Below are positions 44,244 to 53,128 of a stretch of 64,000 nucleotides of DNA, one piece after another. The DNA comes from an uncultured Clostridia bacterium. Lineage in GTDB: Bacteria; Bacillota; Clostridia; Christensenellales; Borkfalkiaceae. The position numbers and the translations under genes were made by a program. Below the pieces are notes generated by a model. That model was given only the letters and a program-made list of their open reading frames with translations. It made no database searches and was not told where the DNA came from. How positions within the stretch are numbered: position 1 is the first letter of the stretch; each line of letters begins with the position of its first letter. Location: contig CANPBT010000002.1 in NCBI GenBank assembly GCA_947572415.1, positions 1 through 64,000 on the forward strand, read 5' to 3'.

Positions 44244-44956
44244 TATTTATCCTCCAAACCGGCATATCGGTTGGCAAGCTCGGACATAAAAGCTTTTCTG
44301 CGCGGTCTGCTTATTGCAAGCGTCTCCGCGCCGAGCCGGACTGTAGAGCCGTCGACCGACACTATAAACCGGGGATTGACGAGATAACACTGGTTGCACC
44401 TTAAAAACCCGAATTGTCTGAGCTCCTCCTCGACCTGGGATAAAACGCCCGTCCTTTCTACTACGCCGTCGACGGTATGATAATACAGGCGGTGCCGCAC
44501 CGTTTCAACGTAGATAAGCTTATCGGTTGAAATACGGCAAAGCCCTTTCGACGTGTTGAGCGTGAAATCTTTCTTTTCGTTTATAACGTAAATATCGAGC
44601 GCTTTTCTGAATTTCAACGCAAAGTCATAATACTGAACGGGTTTGATTATGTAAGCAACCGCGTCGACCTCGTACCCTTTTTGCGCGTACTGTATAAGGT
44701 TGGTTATAAATATAATCGACACGGTTTTATCCACTTCCCTCAGCTCGACAGCCGCGCTCATACCGTCGCGGTTGGGCATCTGAATATCCATAAACACGAC
44801 CGCGTACTTCGCCTTGTAATCGGTAAGAAACCCGACGGCGTCGCGAAATCGGTCGATTTGAAAATCCTGACCCGTTTCCTTTGAAAACCTTTCTATATAT
44901 CCGTGCAAAAGCTCCGCCGCGCCGTCTTCGTCTTCAACGATTGCAATATTCCTCAT
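44243..44956 (-). CDS. LytTR-family response regulator (module 2)
   Basis: The 237-residue protein has a receiver domain (IVEDEDGAAELLHGYIERF, phospho-acceptor Asp in AVVFMDIQMPNRDG, IKPVQYYDFALKFRKAL) and a LytTR domain with ICRISTDKLIYVETVRHRLYYHT and FLRCNQCYLVNPRFIVSVDG. ATG after AAAGGAGG. The best target site in the window is the ACAGTTTA repeat pair in front of GH3 copy 3. Confidence 0.92.
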   Translation of the reverse strand: MRNIAIVEDEDGAAELLHGYIERFSKETGQDFQIDRFRDAVGFLTDYKAKYAVVFMDIQMPNRDGMSAAVELREVDKTVSIIFITNLIQYAQKGYEVDAVAYIIKPVQYYDFALKFRKALDIYVINEKKDFTLNTSKGLCRISTDKLIYVETVRHRLYYHTVDGVVERTGVLSQVEEELRQFGFLRCNQCYLVNPRFIVSVDGSTVRLGAETLAISRPRRKAFMSELANRYAGLEDK

Positions 44957-44990
44957 ACCCGTCCTCCTTTAACCGATAAATGTTTTCCCT

Positions 44991-45029
44991 CTTGCTTCTT
45001 CCGAGAAGCAAGAGGCGGACATGTCCGCC
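44991..45029 (-). repeat. Two adjacent palindromes in the leader of regulator operon 2
   Basis: CTTGCTTCT (44991-44999) pairs with AGAAGCAAG (45004-45012). GGCGGACA and TGTCCGCC (45014-45029) form a perfect 16-bp palindrome. They lie between the -10 box and the response-regulator start, as in regulator operon 1, but share no sequence with that pair. Confidence 0.6.
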
Positions 45030-45035
45030 AACCTC

Positions 45036-45064
45036 ATTATATCATACCGTTTTTGCGTTTGCAA
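45036..45064 (-). promoter_or_regulatory. Promoter of LytTR operon 2
   Basis: TTGCAA (45064-45059), a 17-bp spacer, and TATAAT (45041-45036). Confidence 0.7.
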
Positions 45065-45075
45065 TACCCGATTAA

Positions 45076-45108
45076 AAAAAATAAGCCTCACTCGGAGGCT
45101 TATTTTTT
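45076..45108 (-). terminator. Terminator of the rhamnose operon
   Basis: AAAAAATAAGCCTC (45076-45089) pairs perfectly with GAGGCTTATTTTTT (45095-45108), with a 5-nt loop. It lies 7 bp after the stop codon of the fucO-like remnant, as it would after an intact gene. Confidence 0.85.
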
Positions 45109-45114
45109 ATTGTT

Positions 45115-45189
45115 TTAAAGCAAGGATTTGTAAAGCGCGACAATATCCTCTTTAGTAGGGTCTTTGGGATTGCCGGGGCGGCACTTATT
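45115..45189 (-). pseudogene. C-terminal remnant of a lactaldehyde reductase (fucO-like, iron-containing alcohol dehydrogenase)
   Basis: Directly after the transporter stop codon, 24 sense codons and a stop (TAA at 45117-45115) encode a peptide ending CRPGNPKDPTKEDIVALYKS, then LL. This matches the extreme C-terminus of FucO-type dehydrogenases (GNPR/K, then EDI.ALY). There is no start codon or upstream coding sequence, so all but the last 24 codons have been lost. FucO reduces L-lactaldehyde, the product of RhaD, to propane-1,2-diol, which fits this operon. The operon terminator follows. The identification rests on a short motif and would need a similarity search. Confidence 0.65.
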
Positions 45190-46887
45190 TTAACTATCTT
45201 TATTTTGCTTTTTTGCCTTTTTTTGCTCTGCGGCAAGCTTCTTGGCTTCGAGTTTAGCCTGATACTTCGCTTCTTCGTCTTCGAAGTTCAAGCCCTTCTT
45301 TTCGCACTTTGCTTTAAGTTCTTCCTTTCTCGCTTCGTCTGCCTGCCTGTTCGCTTCTTCTTCCTCACGTTTAAGCCTTTCTTCGGGCTCTATCCATTCC
45401 TCGCCCGCTTCGAGCGTTGCCGCTTTCTGACGTTCGAGTATTGCTTCTCTGTCGCCTTTCAAAAGCTTTTCTACCGTGAAGAACAGCATCAGAACCGCGC
45501 ATACGCCGTAGCCCGCCGTTTCTATCCAGATATAGCTTATCGTGTTCGCGATTTCGCTTGCTCCGCCGTTCGATATCGCGTTGAAAAGCCCCGTCGCTAT
45601 CGGTGCGGAAGCCGCCATTAAAGAGCTGTATATGCTCATTGTAAGCCCGTCGCAACGATATCCGCGCTTTGCCTCGATATGGTCGAGTACGTCCGCGATT
45701 AATGCGAGTATCATATAGCATGCAGGGGAAGAACCTAAGCTTTTTAGCGCTACGCCCACCGCGACAAGGTAGAAATTGTCGGGCGCTATCCCCGCGATTA
45801 CTCCGCCCGCTACCGCTATAATACAGCCTATCAAAACTACTATTCTTTTACCGAATTTCGCGGACAGCGGCCATATAAACGCCATTGCTACCGCCATAGG
45901 CACAGCGCCGAGTATGTTTATTATCGCCATTGCGCCCGAGCCGTCCGCTCCGCCTATCGCCGTTCCGGAAAACTGGTCGGTACAGAAATAAGTTATCGAT
46001 AAATTTTTAAATGCGCCCGTAAACTGGAAAGACAGATAGAAGATTATTACTATCCACCAGAACTTATCCGAAGCCACCGCTTTAAGCTGGTTCTTCATCG
46101 ATACCTTTTCTTTCGCCGCCGCGGTTATATGCATGCTCTCTTCTGTTACCCTTTCGCGGGTGAAGTAATACTGCAATACGGTTATTATAAAGGTAAATAT
46201 ACCTATGGCGATAAACGCTACCGTCCACGCGGTTTTGCTCGGCGTTTCCCAGCCGCCCAAAAACCACGATATTATCATAGGGAATACCATACCGCCCGCG
46301 CCCATTACGCCTACGCCCGCGAAGTTCGCCATCGAAGCCAATAGTCCGCGCTGGTTACTGTTACGCGTGGATACGGGCACCAACGTGCTGTTTGCGGTAT
46401 TGTATAAGGGATACGCTACCGAATAGTACAGGTTATACGCAATTGCCGTAAATACCATAGTAAGCACGGGCGTATCCGTTCCGTTGCCCATAGGCACGAT
46501 GAACATTACCACGCACGCTACGCCCAAAAGCACCGACGCCAACAGTATCCACGGTCTTGCCTTACCCGCTTTGGTTTTTGTCCGCTCTATCAGCTGCCCC
46601 GCAACCAGATTGCCGACCACTATAAGTATCGCCGACAACAGCGGCAACAACGTTAAGAACGTGGTTATGGACTGCGGTAATACGCCGTTCTCCTTGTAGT
46701 TAGCAAACAGGATATCCGTCCAGTATCTGTTTAAAAAGCTGGTGAATATTCCGCTTGCCAGAAGCGCGCCGAACGGCCCCAAAAAGTAACCGAACAGCAT
46801 TTCCGGCAGTTTTACGTTTGCCGACTTCACTTTCGTTGATAAAAGCGGTGTTTCAAACAAGGATTTTTTTTGCTTTTTTTCTTCCAT
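45190..46887 (-). CDS. GPH-family sugar:cation symporter with long charged tail
   Basis: The 565-residue protein has about 12 membrane helices and GPH (MelB/UidB/XynP) features: an N-terminal LPEMLFGYFLGPFGALLASG, RTKTKAGKARPWILLA in loop 2-3, and a central ILGAVPMAVAM helix. The last 85 residues are a highly charged, Lys/Glu/Ala-rich probable coiled coil in the cytosol (RLKREEEEANRQADEARKEE onward), longer than in usual GPH carriers of 450-500 residues. It lies in the rhamnose operon, so it probably imports L-rhamnose or rhamnosides. ATG after AGGAGG. The stop codon abuts the fucO remnant. Confidence 0.85.
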   Translation of the reverse strand: MEEKKQKKSLFETPLLSTKVKSANVKLPEMLFGYFLGPFGALLASGIFTSFLNRYWTDILFANYKENGVLPQSITTFLTLLPLLSAILIVVGNLVAGQLIERTKTKAGKARPWILLASVLLGVACVVMFIVPMGNGTDTPVLTMVFTAIAYNLYYSVAYPLYNTANSTLVPVSTRNSNQRGLLASMANFAGVGVMGAGGMVFPMIISWFLGGWETPSKTAWTVAFIAIGIFTFIITVLQYYFTRERVTEESMHITAAAKEKVSMKNQLKAVASDKFWWIVIIFYLSFQFTGAFKNLSITYFCTDQFSGTAIGGADGSGAMAIINILGAVPMAVAMAFIWPLSAKFGKRIVVLIGCIIAVAGGVIAGIAPDNFYLVAVGVALKSLGSSPACYMILALIADVLDHIEAKRGYRCDGLTMSIYSSLMAASAPIATGLFNAISNGGASEIANTISYIWIETAGYGVCAVLMLFFTVEKLLKGDREAILERQKAATLEAGEEWIEPEERLKREEEEANRQADEARKEELKAKCEKKGLNFEDEEAKYQAKLEAKKLAAEQKKAKKQNKDS

Positions 46888-46911
46888 ACAATTTTCCTCC
46901 TGTATTTTGGT

Positions 46912-47799
46912 TTATTTCAAATTCAGAAAATCCTTTCTGCACTTTACTTTGAAAAGCTCGACGAGCTGCAACATCTCTTCGTCCTTAATGGTGTTAACCC
47001 TCGGAAGGTGCGCGGTGAGCATATAAATCTGAGCCGCCTTTTCCACCGTTTCTATAAGCCCGAACGTCTCGTCCATAGTCTTGCCCGCGCCGTATATGCC
47101 GTGCATAGCCCATACCACAAGGCGGAACTCCTCCATTTTCTTCGCGGTGGCCCTGCCTATTTCGTCCGTGCCGCAAAGCATCCAGGGCAGAATTCCGACG
47201 CCGTCGGGGAATACCACTATGCACTCGGTGCACATTTCCCATAAGGTATGCGTAAACTTCTTTTCGTCCAGCTCGTGCACGAAATTCATTGCAAGCGTGT
47301 TCGTAGGGTGCGAGTGCATAACGACCCTGTTTTCGGGGTCAACCTTTAATCTTGCCATATGCGACATTAAGTGCGCGGGAAACTCGCTCGTAGGTCTGCC
47401 GCCGTCTGCAAAGCCCCATAAAAGCTCTACGCCCTTTCCGTCCGCAGCAATCCTTACTATGCCGAGGTTGTTTTCGGGGTCGTCCTCCACGTTCTTGAAG
47501 TATTTGCCCGTACCCGTCACAATAAAGATTTTGCCGATAAGCGGTGTTACGTCAAAATCCGCCGCGTTTACGCCCATTAAAGGTATCGTGCGGATTACTT
47601 CATTTAAATCAATATACTCCGTAACTTCCTTTTCGTCAAGTAAATAGCTGATATTACCGCCGTTTCTTTCGTCCCAGCCCAGTCGGTACATATTTGCCGC
47701 CGTCCCGCACATTTCCTTAACGAACGGCGCGCCCGTTATATCCTTCAGAGCGCGGGATAAATTTTTCCCCGCCTTTTTCAAATCGTCCATAAAGCCCAT
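46912..47799 (-). CDS. rhaD: L-rhamnulose-1-phosphate aldolase
   Basis: The 295-residue class II aldolase/adducin-fold protein splits rhamnulose-1-phosphate into dihydroxyacetone phosphate and L-lactaldehyde. WDERNGGNISYLLDE, FIVTGTGKYFKN, the zinc-binding VMHSHPTNTLAM, VVFPDGVGILPWMLCGTDEIG and AMHGIYGAGKTMDE are characteristic of RhaD. ATG after AAAGGAGCG inside the end of rhaA, 3 bp after its stop. Confidence 0.94.
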   Translation of the reverse strand: MGFMDDLKKAGKNLSRALKDITGAPFVKEMCGTAANMYRLGWDERNGGNISYLLDEKEVTEYIDLNEVIRTIPLMGVNAADFDVTPLIGKIFIVTGTGKYFKNVEDDPENNLGIVRIAADGKGVELLWGFADGGRPTSEFPAHLMSHMARLKVDPENRVVMHSHPTNTLAMNFVHELDEKKFTHTLWEMCTECIVVFPDGVGILPWMLCGTDEIGRATAKKMEEFRLVVWAMHGIYGAGKTMDETFGLIETVEKAAQIYMLTAHLPRVNTIKDEEMLQLVELFKVKCRKDFLNLK

Positions 47800-47802
47800 T
47801 TT

Positions 47803-49032
47803 TTATTCACGCTCCTTTAAAATTTCTTTTTCGTATTTTTTTATTTCGGAAAGATAATCCTCCGAAAGATTTTCACGTTTTAAATATTCCTTCCAGACCG
47901 CGCCGAACGGCAGGGTTTTATACTCCTCCTGTTTCACCATAAGCTCGGTAAATCCGGAATTATCCTGCAAAATTTTAAGCTCTTCATGGTTTGTAAGCAA
48001 CGCATACAGCAAAGCTTTCTGCATAGCTCTCTGCCCCGTAACCCACGCCGAAAGGCGGTTAATCGAAGCGTCGAAATAGTCAAGCCCTATTTTAACCTTA
48101 TCCGTTGCGTTATTTCTGACTATCTCTTTTGCAATCTCTTTGAGCTCGTCCTCGAACAATACGACGTGGTCGGAATCCCACCTTACGCCGCGCGTTACGT
48201 GCAAAGCGACCGTATCGTAGAAAGCCATAAGCGCGGGGATTTTATCCGAAACGTATTCCAAAGGATGATAGTGCCCGTTATCCAGAAGGCAGCAGATATT
48301 ATTTTTCGCCGCATAGTTCTGATAAAACTCGTTGCTGCCAACGGTGTAGCTTTCGACGCCTATGCCGAATACCTTGCTTTCCACCGCCACTATAACCTTG
48401 CTTCTATCATAACCGCATGCAAGGATTTTGTCAAGGCTATCCTTCAACCTCAGGCGCGGGGTCAGTCTGTCCGCGGGCACGTCCTTGAACCCGTCGGGTA
48501 TCCAGATATTGACCGTGCACGGATTTTTGAACTCTTCCGCGAAATACTCCGCGATATGCAGGCAGGCTATGCAGTGGTCGACCCAGAACTTCCTGATGTT
48601 TTCGTCGGGCGAGGACAGCGTGAGTCCGTCCTTTACGTTTTTGTGCGAGAACATTGTCGGGTTGAAATCGATACCGTCCAGCCCGAGCTCCTTTGCAAAC
48701 TTCACCCATTCTGAAAAGTGCTTCGGCGCGTATTTATCCCTGTCCACCGTTGCGCCCACGGCGTAGCTCGCGTGCAGGTTAAGCCGCTTTTTGCCGGGCA
48801 TTAAACCAAACGCTTTCCTTATATCCGCTTTAAGCTCCTCGAAATTCCTTGCCCTGCCGGGGTAGTTGCCCGTCGTCTGAATTCCTCCAGAAAGCGAGCC
48901 GCCGCCGTCGAGCCCTACCACGTCGTCGCCCTGCCAGCAGTGGATTGACACAGGGATATCTTTAAGCTTAGCTATCGCCGCTTCCGTATCTATCCCGTAA
49001 GCCTCATATTCTTTTTTTGCAAATCCGTACAT
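47803..49032 (-). CDS. rhaA: L-rhamnose isomerase
   Basis: The 409-residue TIM-barrel metal enzyme interconverts L-rhamnose and L-rhamnulose. SIHCWQGDDVVGLDGGGSLSGGIQTTGNYPG near the N-terminus is the RhaA signature. HASYAVG, DGIDFNPTMFSHKN, NIWIPDGFKD and LDNGHYHPLE provide conserved metal-site residues. Its ATG overlaps the rhaB stop codon by one base, so the two are coupled. Confidence 0.96.
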   Translation of the reverse strand: MYGFAKKEYEAYGIDTEAAIAKLKDIPVSIHCWQGDDVVGLDGGGSLSGGIQTTGNYPGRARNFEELKADIRKAFGLMPGKKRLNLHASYAVGATVDRDKYAPKHFSEWVKFAKELGLDGIDFNPTMFSHKNVKDGLTLSSPDENIRKFWVDHCIACLHIAEYFAEEFKNPCTVNIWIPDGFKDVPADRLTPRLRLKDSLDKILACGYDRSKVIVAVESKVFGIGVESYTVGSNEFYQNYAAKNNICCLLDNGHYHPLEYVSDKIPALMAFYDTVALHVTRGVRWDSDHVVLFEDELKEIAKEIVRNNATDKVKIGLDYFDASINRLSAWVTGQRAMQKALLYALLTNHEELKILQDNSGFTELMVKQEEYKTLPFGAVWKEYLKRENLSEDYLSEIKKYEKEILKERE

Positions 49033-50336
49033 TACTTAACTCCTTTAATTTGTATATTCAAATTGCCGATTGCAGAAGCCTCTATCGGCAACGCTATAAC
49101 TTTAACGTTACATATTTTTTCGGTCATTTCGTTTAAAAGCGTATTCTTCGCTCCGCCGCCGACTATATACAGTTTATCGAACTTTTTGCCGGTGTTTTCC
49201 GACAGCTCTTTGAGCGCTTTATCATAGCTCTTTGCAAGGCTTAAAAATGCGCAGCGGAAATAATCGCCGCAGGTCGCCGGTCTTACGTGCAGATAAACGT
49301 CGAACTCCTGCTTCATGCTTTTTGGTGCGAGGAAGGTGTCGTCATTGACGTCAACGGAATAGTTGAACGTGCTCTCCCTCGCTTCCTCGACAATCTGCGT
49401 AAAAGTTTTTTCCGGGCACAGCTCGTCTTTTAAGCGGTTGACTATCCACATACCCATAATATTTTTCTGGTATCTGAAATACCCGACGCCGCCCTCGTTG
49501 GAGTAATTCGCCTTGCGGCTCTTATCGTCGGTTATCGCTTCGGGCACTTTCAGCCCCAGAAGCGACCACGTGCCCGACGATATGTACGGGCTGTCGTCCT
49601 TCATGGGTATGCCCTCGACCGCACTCGCCGTGTCGTGCGTGGCGGGAAGTATGACAGTAGCGGCGTATCCGACCTCGCGGCGCACCTCTTCCGAAAGCTC
49701 GCCCACGGCCGTTCCCGGCCGCGACAGCTCGCCGAAAAGTTTGTTGTTTAAACCTAATAACCCGATAATATCCCCGTCCCATTTATGGTTTTTCGCGTAT
49801 ACGAGCCCCGTCGAAGTCGCGTTAGTGTATTCCTGCTTCTTTACGCCCGTAAGCAAAAACCCGAGGTAGTCGGGCAGCATAAGCATGCTTTCCGCTTTAT
49901 CGAGCTTCCCGCTCTGTTTATCCGCATACAGCTGATATACGGTATTGAACTGCTGAAACTGTATGCCAGTCCTTTTGTACAGTTCGTCGAATGATATTAT
50001 GCGGTGAACGGCGTTTGCCGCCTTTGCGGTGCGCCTGTCGCGGTAGGCGTAAACCTCGCCTATAAGCTTGTCGTGCTTATCCAAAAGCGCGTAATCCACC
50101 GCCCAGGTGTCTATGCCTATATACGACGGGGCTTTTCCTGCTTCCGCCGCCTTTTTCAAGCCCGCGACAACCTCTTTAAAGAGACAGTCTGTATCCCATA
50201 TAAGTCTGTCGCCGACGCTTTTCACGCCGTTTGCAAAACGGTATACCTCCTCCGTTTGCAGCTTTCCGTTTTCAATCCAGCCGACAATATGCCGCCCGGA
50301 GGACGCGCCTATGTCGACAGCAAGATAATACTTCAT
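49032..50336 (-). CDS. rhaB: Rhamnulokinase
   Basis: The start is placed at ATG 50336 because the protein then begins MKYYLAVDIGASSGRHIVGW, the standard FGGY kinase start. The ORF extends further up only inside the GH78 gene. The protein of about 434 residues shows IGIDTWAVDYALLD, TNATSTGLVY, ATHDTASAVEG (nucleotide/sugar binding), SSGTWSLLG and LYIVGGGAKNTLLNEM. It phosphorylates L-rhamnulose at O1. Start 5 bp after the GH78 stop codon. Confidence 0.95.
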   Translation of the reverse strand: MKYYLAVDIGASSGRHIVGWIENGKLQTEEVYRFANGVKSVGDRLIWDTDCLFKEVVAGLKKAAEAGKAPSYIGIDTWAVDYALLDKHDKLIGEVYAYRDRRTAKAANAVHRIISFDELYKRTGIQFQQFNTVYQLYADKQSGKLDKAESMLMLPDYLGFLLTGVKKQEYTNATSTGLVYAKNHKWDGDIIGLLGLNNKLFGELSRPGTAVGELSEEVRREVGYAATVILPATHDTASAVEGIPMKDDSPYISSGTWSLLGLKVPEAITDDKSRKANYSNEGGVGYFRYQKNIMGMWIVNRLKDELCPEKTFTQIVEEARESTFNYSVDVNDDTFLAPKSMKQEFDVYLHVRPATCGDYFRCAFLSLAKSYDKALKELSENTGKKFDKLYIVGGGAKNTLLNEMTEKICNVKVIALPIEASAIGNLNIQIKGVK

Positions 50337-50340
50337 AAAA

Positions 50341-52884
50341 TTACAGTTCCGCAGAAAAATTATATTTGCCCGACGCAACTTCCCTTTCGGTTCCGTCTGG
50401 AAGCGCGATTGTTGCTTTCGTTCCGCAAGGCACCTCGACTTGTATTTCGAAAACCCCGCCGTCGAGCTTCCAGTCGCTTACGACCTTTCCGTACGGCGTG
50501 TTCACTTCGCCCCTCGCATACGTCAGCCCGCCGCCGACGACGGGCGCAATGCGAAAGGTTTTATACCCGCCCGAGGTCGGCTGAATGCCCGCAATCCTCC
50601 TGTACAGGAAATCGCCGACCGAGCCGAAACCATAGTGGTTGAACGAAATCATACCGCCCGTGCCGTCGTCGCCTATGCGACATACTCCGTCCTCGTCGAG
50701 CCCGTCCCAACGCTCCCACACGGTGGTTGCGCCCGCCTTGACTTCGTACAGCCACGAGGGGCACTTTGTGTTAAGAAGCATTTTGTAAGCGACGTCCGCA
50801 TAGCCGTTATCGGCGAGCGCGAACAGAATGTAGGGCGTGCCGGGGAAACCCGTGCCTATGCAATAATCATTTTTTTCGATGAGCTTTACAAGGTTTTCAG
50901 CCGCCTTACGTTTACTGCTTTCTTTAAACATATCGAAGTACAACGGCAATACGTACGCCGTCTGAAACTCGTTTTTAAGCTTACCGTTTCCGTCCGTCAG
51001 GATACTTTCGTAAGCGTCGCAGACCCTGGAGTTTAATTTTTTATAATATTTTTCGTCCTTTTCGTTGCCTAAAAGCTTTGCTATCTCCGAAAGCATGCCG
51101 CTCGTCGCCGCAAGCGATGCCGTACCCGTCCACTTGCAACGCGCCTGCCACTGCCCCATTTTGGGCACGTCGGGCGCGACCCAGTCGCCGAACTGCATCA
51201 TGGGTATATCGCTCCAGATATAGCGGTGCTTGCCGACGCCGATATTCGCCCACCACTTGCACGCTTTTACGTATTTTTTCATAGTTTGGTAATTTTCTTT
51301 GAGCACGTTTATATCGCCGTAGGCAAGATACATCGCATAGGGCACGAACACGCACGCGTCGCCCCAGAAAGCTATCGCCTTTTTGGGCATGGTCGCGGGG
51401 AAGCCGTAGCCCTGCACGGGCACGGTGTTGGGTATGCCGCCGTGACGGGTCTGCTCGCTTCTGACGTCTTTGAGCCACTTATCGAGAAAGCGCGTCATAT
51501 TAAAGTTATAGCACGCCGTGGGCGCGAAAATAGCTATATCTCCCGTCCAGCCCATTCTTTCGTCGCGCTGGGGGCAGTCGGTGGGTATGTCGACGAAATT
51601 CGACTTACCGCTCCAACGGATATTTTCCTGCAATCTGTTTATAAGTGGGTCGGAGCACCCGAACGAGCCGTTGTCCTCTATGTCCGAATACAGCGCGAGC
51701 GACTCCGCCTCGATATCCTTTTCCTCAACCCCGCTTATGCCCGCATAGCGGAAGCCCATATACGTCATACGCGGCGTATAGCACTGTAAGCCGTCCGCGC
51801 AGATATACTCTATGCGGCACTTCGCCGAACGCAAAAATACGGTGTTGAGCTCGCCCTTTTCAGTGAGCACCTCCGCGTGACGTATAACTATTTTCTGCCC
51901 TTTTTTGCCGTTGACCTTAAAGCGAACCACACCCGAAAGGTTCTGCCCGAAGTCGTAAATGAGCTCGCCGCTCGGCGCCTTTTTTACCGACACGGGCTTG
52001 AATACCTCGTGTCCGCGCACCGGCGAGCCGTAAGTTGCCGACATGCTCGGGTTGATTTTTACCTTTTCGATTGAAGCTGAGCGCCACGCCGCCTTGCTTT
52101 CGTCGACAGTTGCGTCGTATACTTCGCCGTCGTAGAACTCCGCAAAGCGGAGCTTGCCGCCAAGAGTGACCAGCCAGCTTTCGTCCGTGCCTAAAACCTG
52201 CGAGGTGCCGTCCTCGTACTCAAATATTATTTCCGCCAAAAACGCCTGTCTGGGCGCGGTTATGCGATTTTTGCGGGTGAACACGAACGCGCCCACCGCC
52301 CAGCCTCCCGCGACCGTGCAGGCGAGCGTGTTTTCCGGCTTCAAAGCCGAAGTTATATCGTAAACCTGATACTGCAAACTTGTTTTATACGAGGTGAAGC
52401 CGGGCGCGAAGAAATCCTCGCCGACCTTTTCGCCGTTGAGCTCAAGCTCGTATATGCCTATTGCGGTACAGTAAATTTTTGCCGATTTTATGTTTTTTTC
52501 TATTTTAAACGATTTTTTAAAAAGCATGGGCACGGGCGAAGTTTTCTTGTCCGTGAACTTATAGCTTCCGTCGGTTATCCATTTCGCGCTCCACGGAGTA
52601 TCCATTCTGCCCGTGGAAAAAGTAGTTGCGGCGCACGCCTTTTCGCCGAAATTATCCTCGGCTTCGACTTTTACCCCGTATTCGGTAAAGGCTTTCAACG
52701 GCTTGCCGCCGTAAGGAATATGTATGCGCCCGTCCGTTTCGGCGCGCCACTCCCCCACGCTGATTTGCGCCCTTTTAAGCTCCGCGCCCTGTTTATCCGA
52801 CGTTATATTCAACGTAAACGTCGGCTGTTTGTTGTCCGTAACGCATCCGCTTGAAAGATTTTCCGTTTTTATACAAACTTTCAT
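50341..52884 (-). CDS. GH78 alpha-L-rhamnosidase, cytoplasmic
   Basis: The 847-residue protein has the GH78 domain order: an N-terminal beta-sandwich (rhamnosid_N), a second beta domain, the (alpha/alpha)6 catalytic barrel (about 400-740) and a C-terminal beta domain. The catalytic motif VDIPTDCPQRDERMGWTGD is complete (D436 opens DCPQRDER). GGIPNTVPVQGYGFP and WGDACVFVPYAMYLAYGD follow. No signal peptide is present, so rhamnosides must be imported, probably by the GPH carrier in the same operon. It is the first gene of the rhamnose operon. ATG after AAGGGG. Confidence 0.95.
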   Translation of the reverse strand: MKVCIKTENLSSGCVTDNKQPTFTLNITSDKQGAELKRAQISVGEWRAETDGRIHIPYGGKPLKAFTEYGVKVEAEDNFGEKACAATTFSTGRMDTPWSAKWITDGSYKFTDKKTSPVPMLFKKSFKIEKNIKSAKIYCTAIGIYELELNGEKVGEDFFAPGFTSYKTSLQYQVYDITSALKPENTLACTVAGGWAVGAFVFTRKNRITAPRQAFLAEIIFEYEDGTSQVLGTDESWLVTLGGKLRFAEFYDGEVYDATVDESKAAWRSASIEKVKINPSMSATYGSPVRGHEVFKPVSVKKAPSGELIYDFGQNLSGVVRFKVNGKKGQKIVIRHAEVLTEKGELNTVFLRSAKCRIEYICADGLQCYTPRMTYMGFRYAGISGVEEKDIEAESLALYSDIEDNGSFGCSDPLINRLQENIRWSGKSNFVDIPTDCPQRDERMGWTGDIAIFAPTACYNFNMTRFLDKWLKDVRSEQTRHGGIPNTVPVQGYGFPATMPKKAIAFWGDACVFVPYAMYLAYGDINVLKENYQTMKKYVKACKWWANIGVGKHRYIWSDIPMMQFGDWVAPDVPKMGQWQARCKWTGTASLAATSGMLSEIAKLLGNEKDEKYYKKLNSRVCDAYESILTDGNGKLKNEFQTAYVLPLYFDMFKESSKRKAAENLVKLIEKNDYCIGTGFPGTPYILFALADNGYADVAYKMLLNTKCPSWLYEVKAGATTVWERWDGLDEDGVCRIGDDGTGGMISFNHYGFGSVGDFLYRRIAGIQPTSGGYKTFRIAPVVGGGLTYARGEVNTPYGKVVSDWKLDGGVFEIQVEVPCGTKATIALPDGTEREVASGKYNFSAEL

Positions 52885-52925
52885 GATGTTAACCCCTTAA
52901 ACTATTTATATCGCTTTAAAAAATA

Positions 52926-52960
52926 TCGGGCGCACGCGGACGATAGCCGCATGCGCCCGA
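52926..52960 (-). terminator. Terminator-like hairpin in the leader of the rhamnose operon
   Basis: TCGGGCGCACGCGG (52926-52939) pairs with CCGCATGCGCCCGA (52947-52960), one G-U pair, followed on the minus strand by TATTTTTTAA. It lies between the promoter (52996-53024) and the GH78 start, so it could be an attenuator or a terminator for upstream transcripts. Confidence 0.65.
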
Positions 52961-52995
52961 CTAAGGAGAAATATCTTTTACGTCCACTTGTAATT

Positions 52996-53024
52996 ATCTT
53001 AAACCGTTTGCACGTTTTTGTCAA
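52996..53024 (-). promoter_or_regulatory. Promoter of the rhamnose/GH78 operon with probable operator
   Basis: TTGACA (53024-53019), a 17-bp spacer containing CGTGCAAACGG, and TAAGAT (53001-52996). The block closely resembles the promoter of GH3 copy 4. Confidence 0.75.
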
Positions 53025-53128
53025 TATGAAATGCGTTTTTGATTTAAATATTGATAAATGCGCAAAAATATTCAGCTAAGTAATCAAAAATGAACATCGA
53101 ATTAATCTGTCATTTCCTCCGAAGCCCC

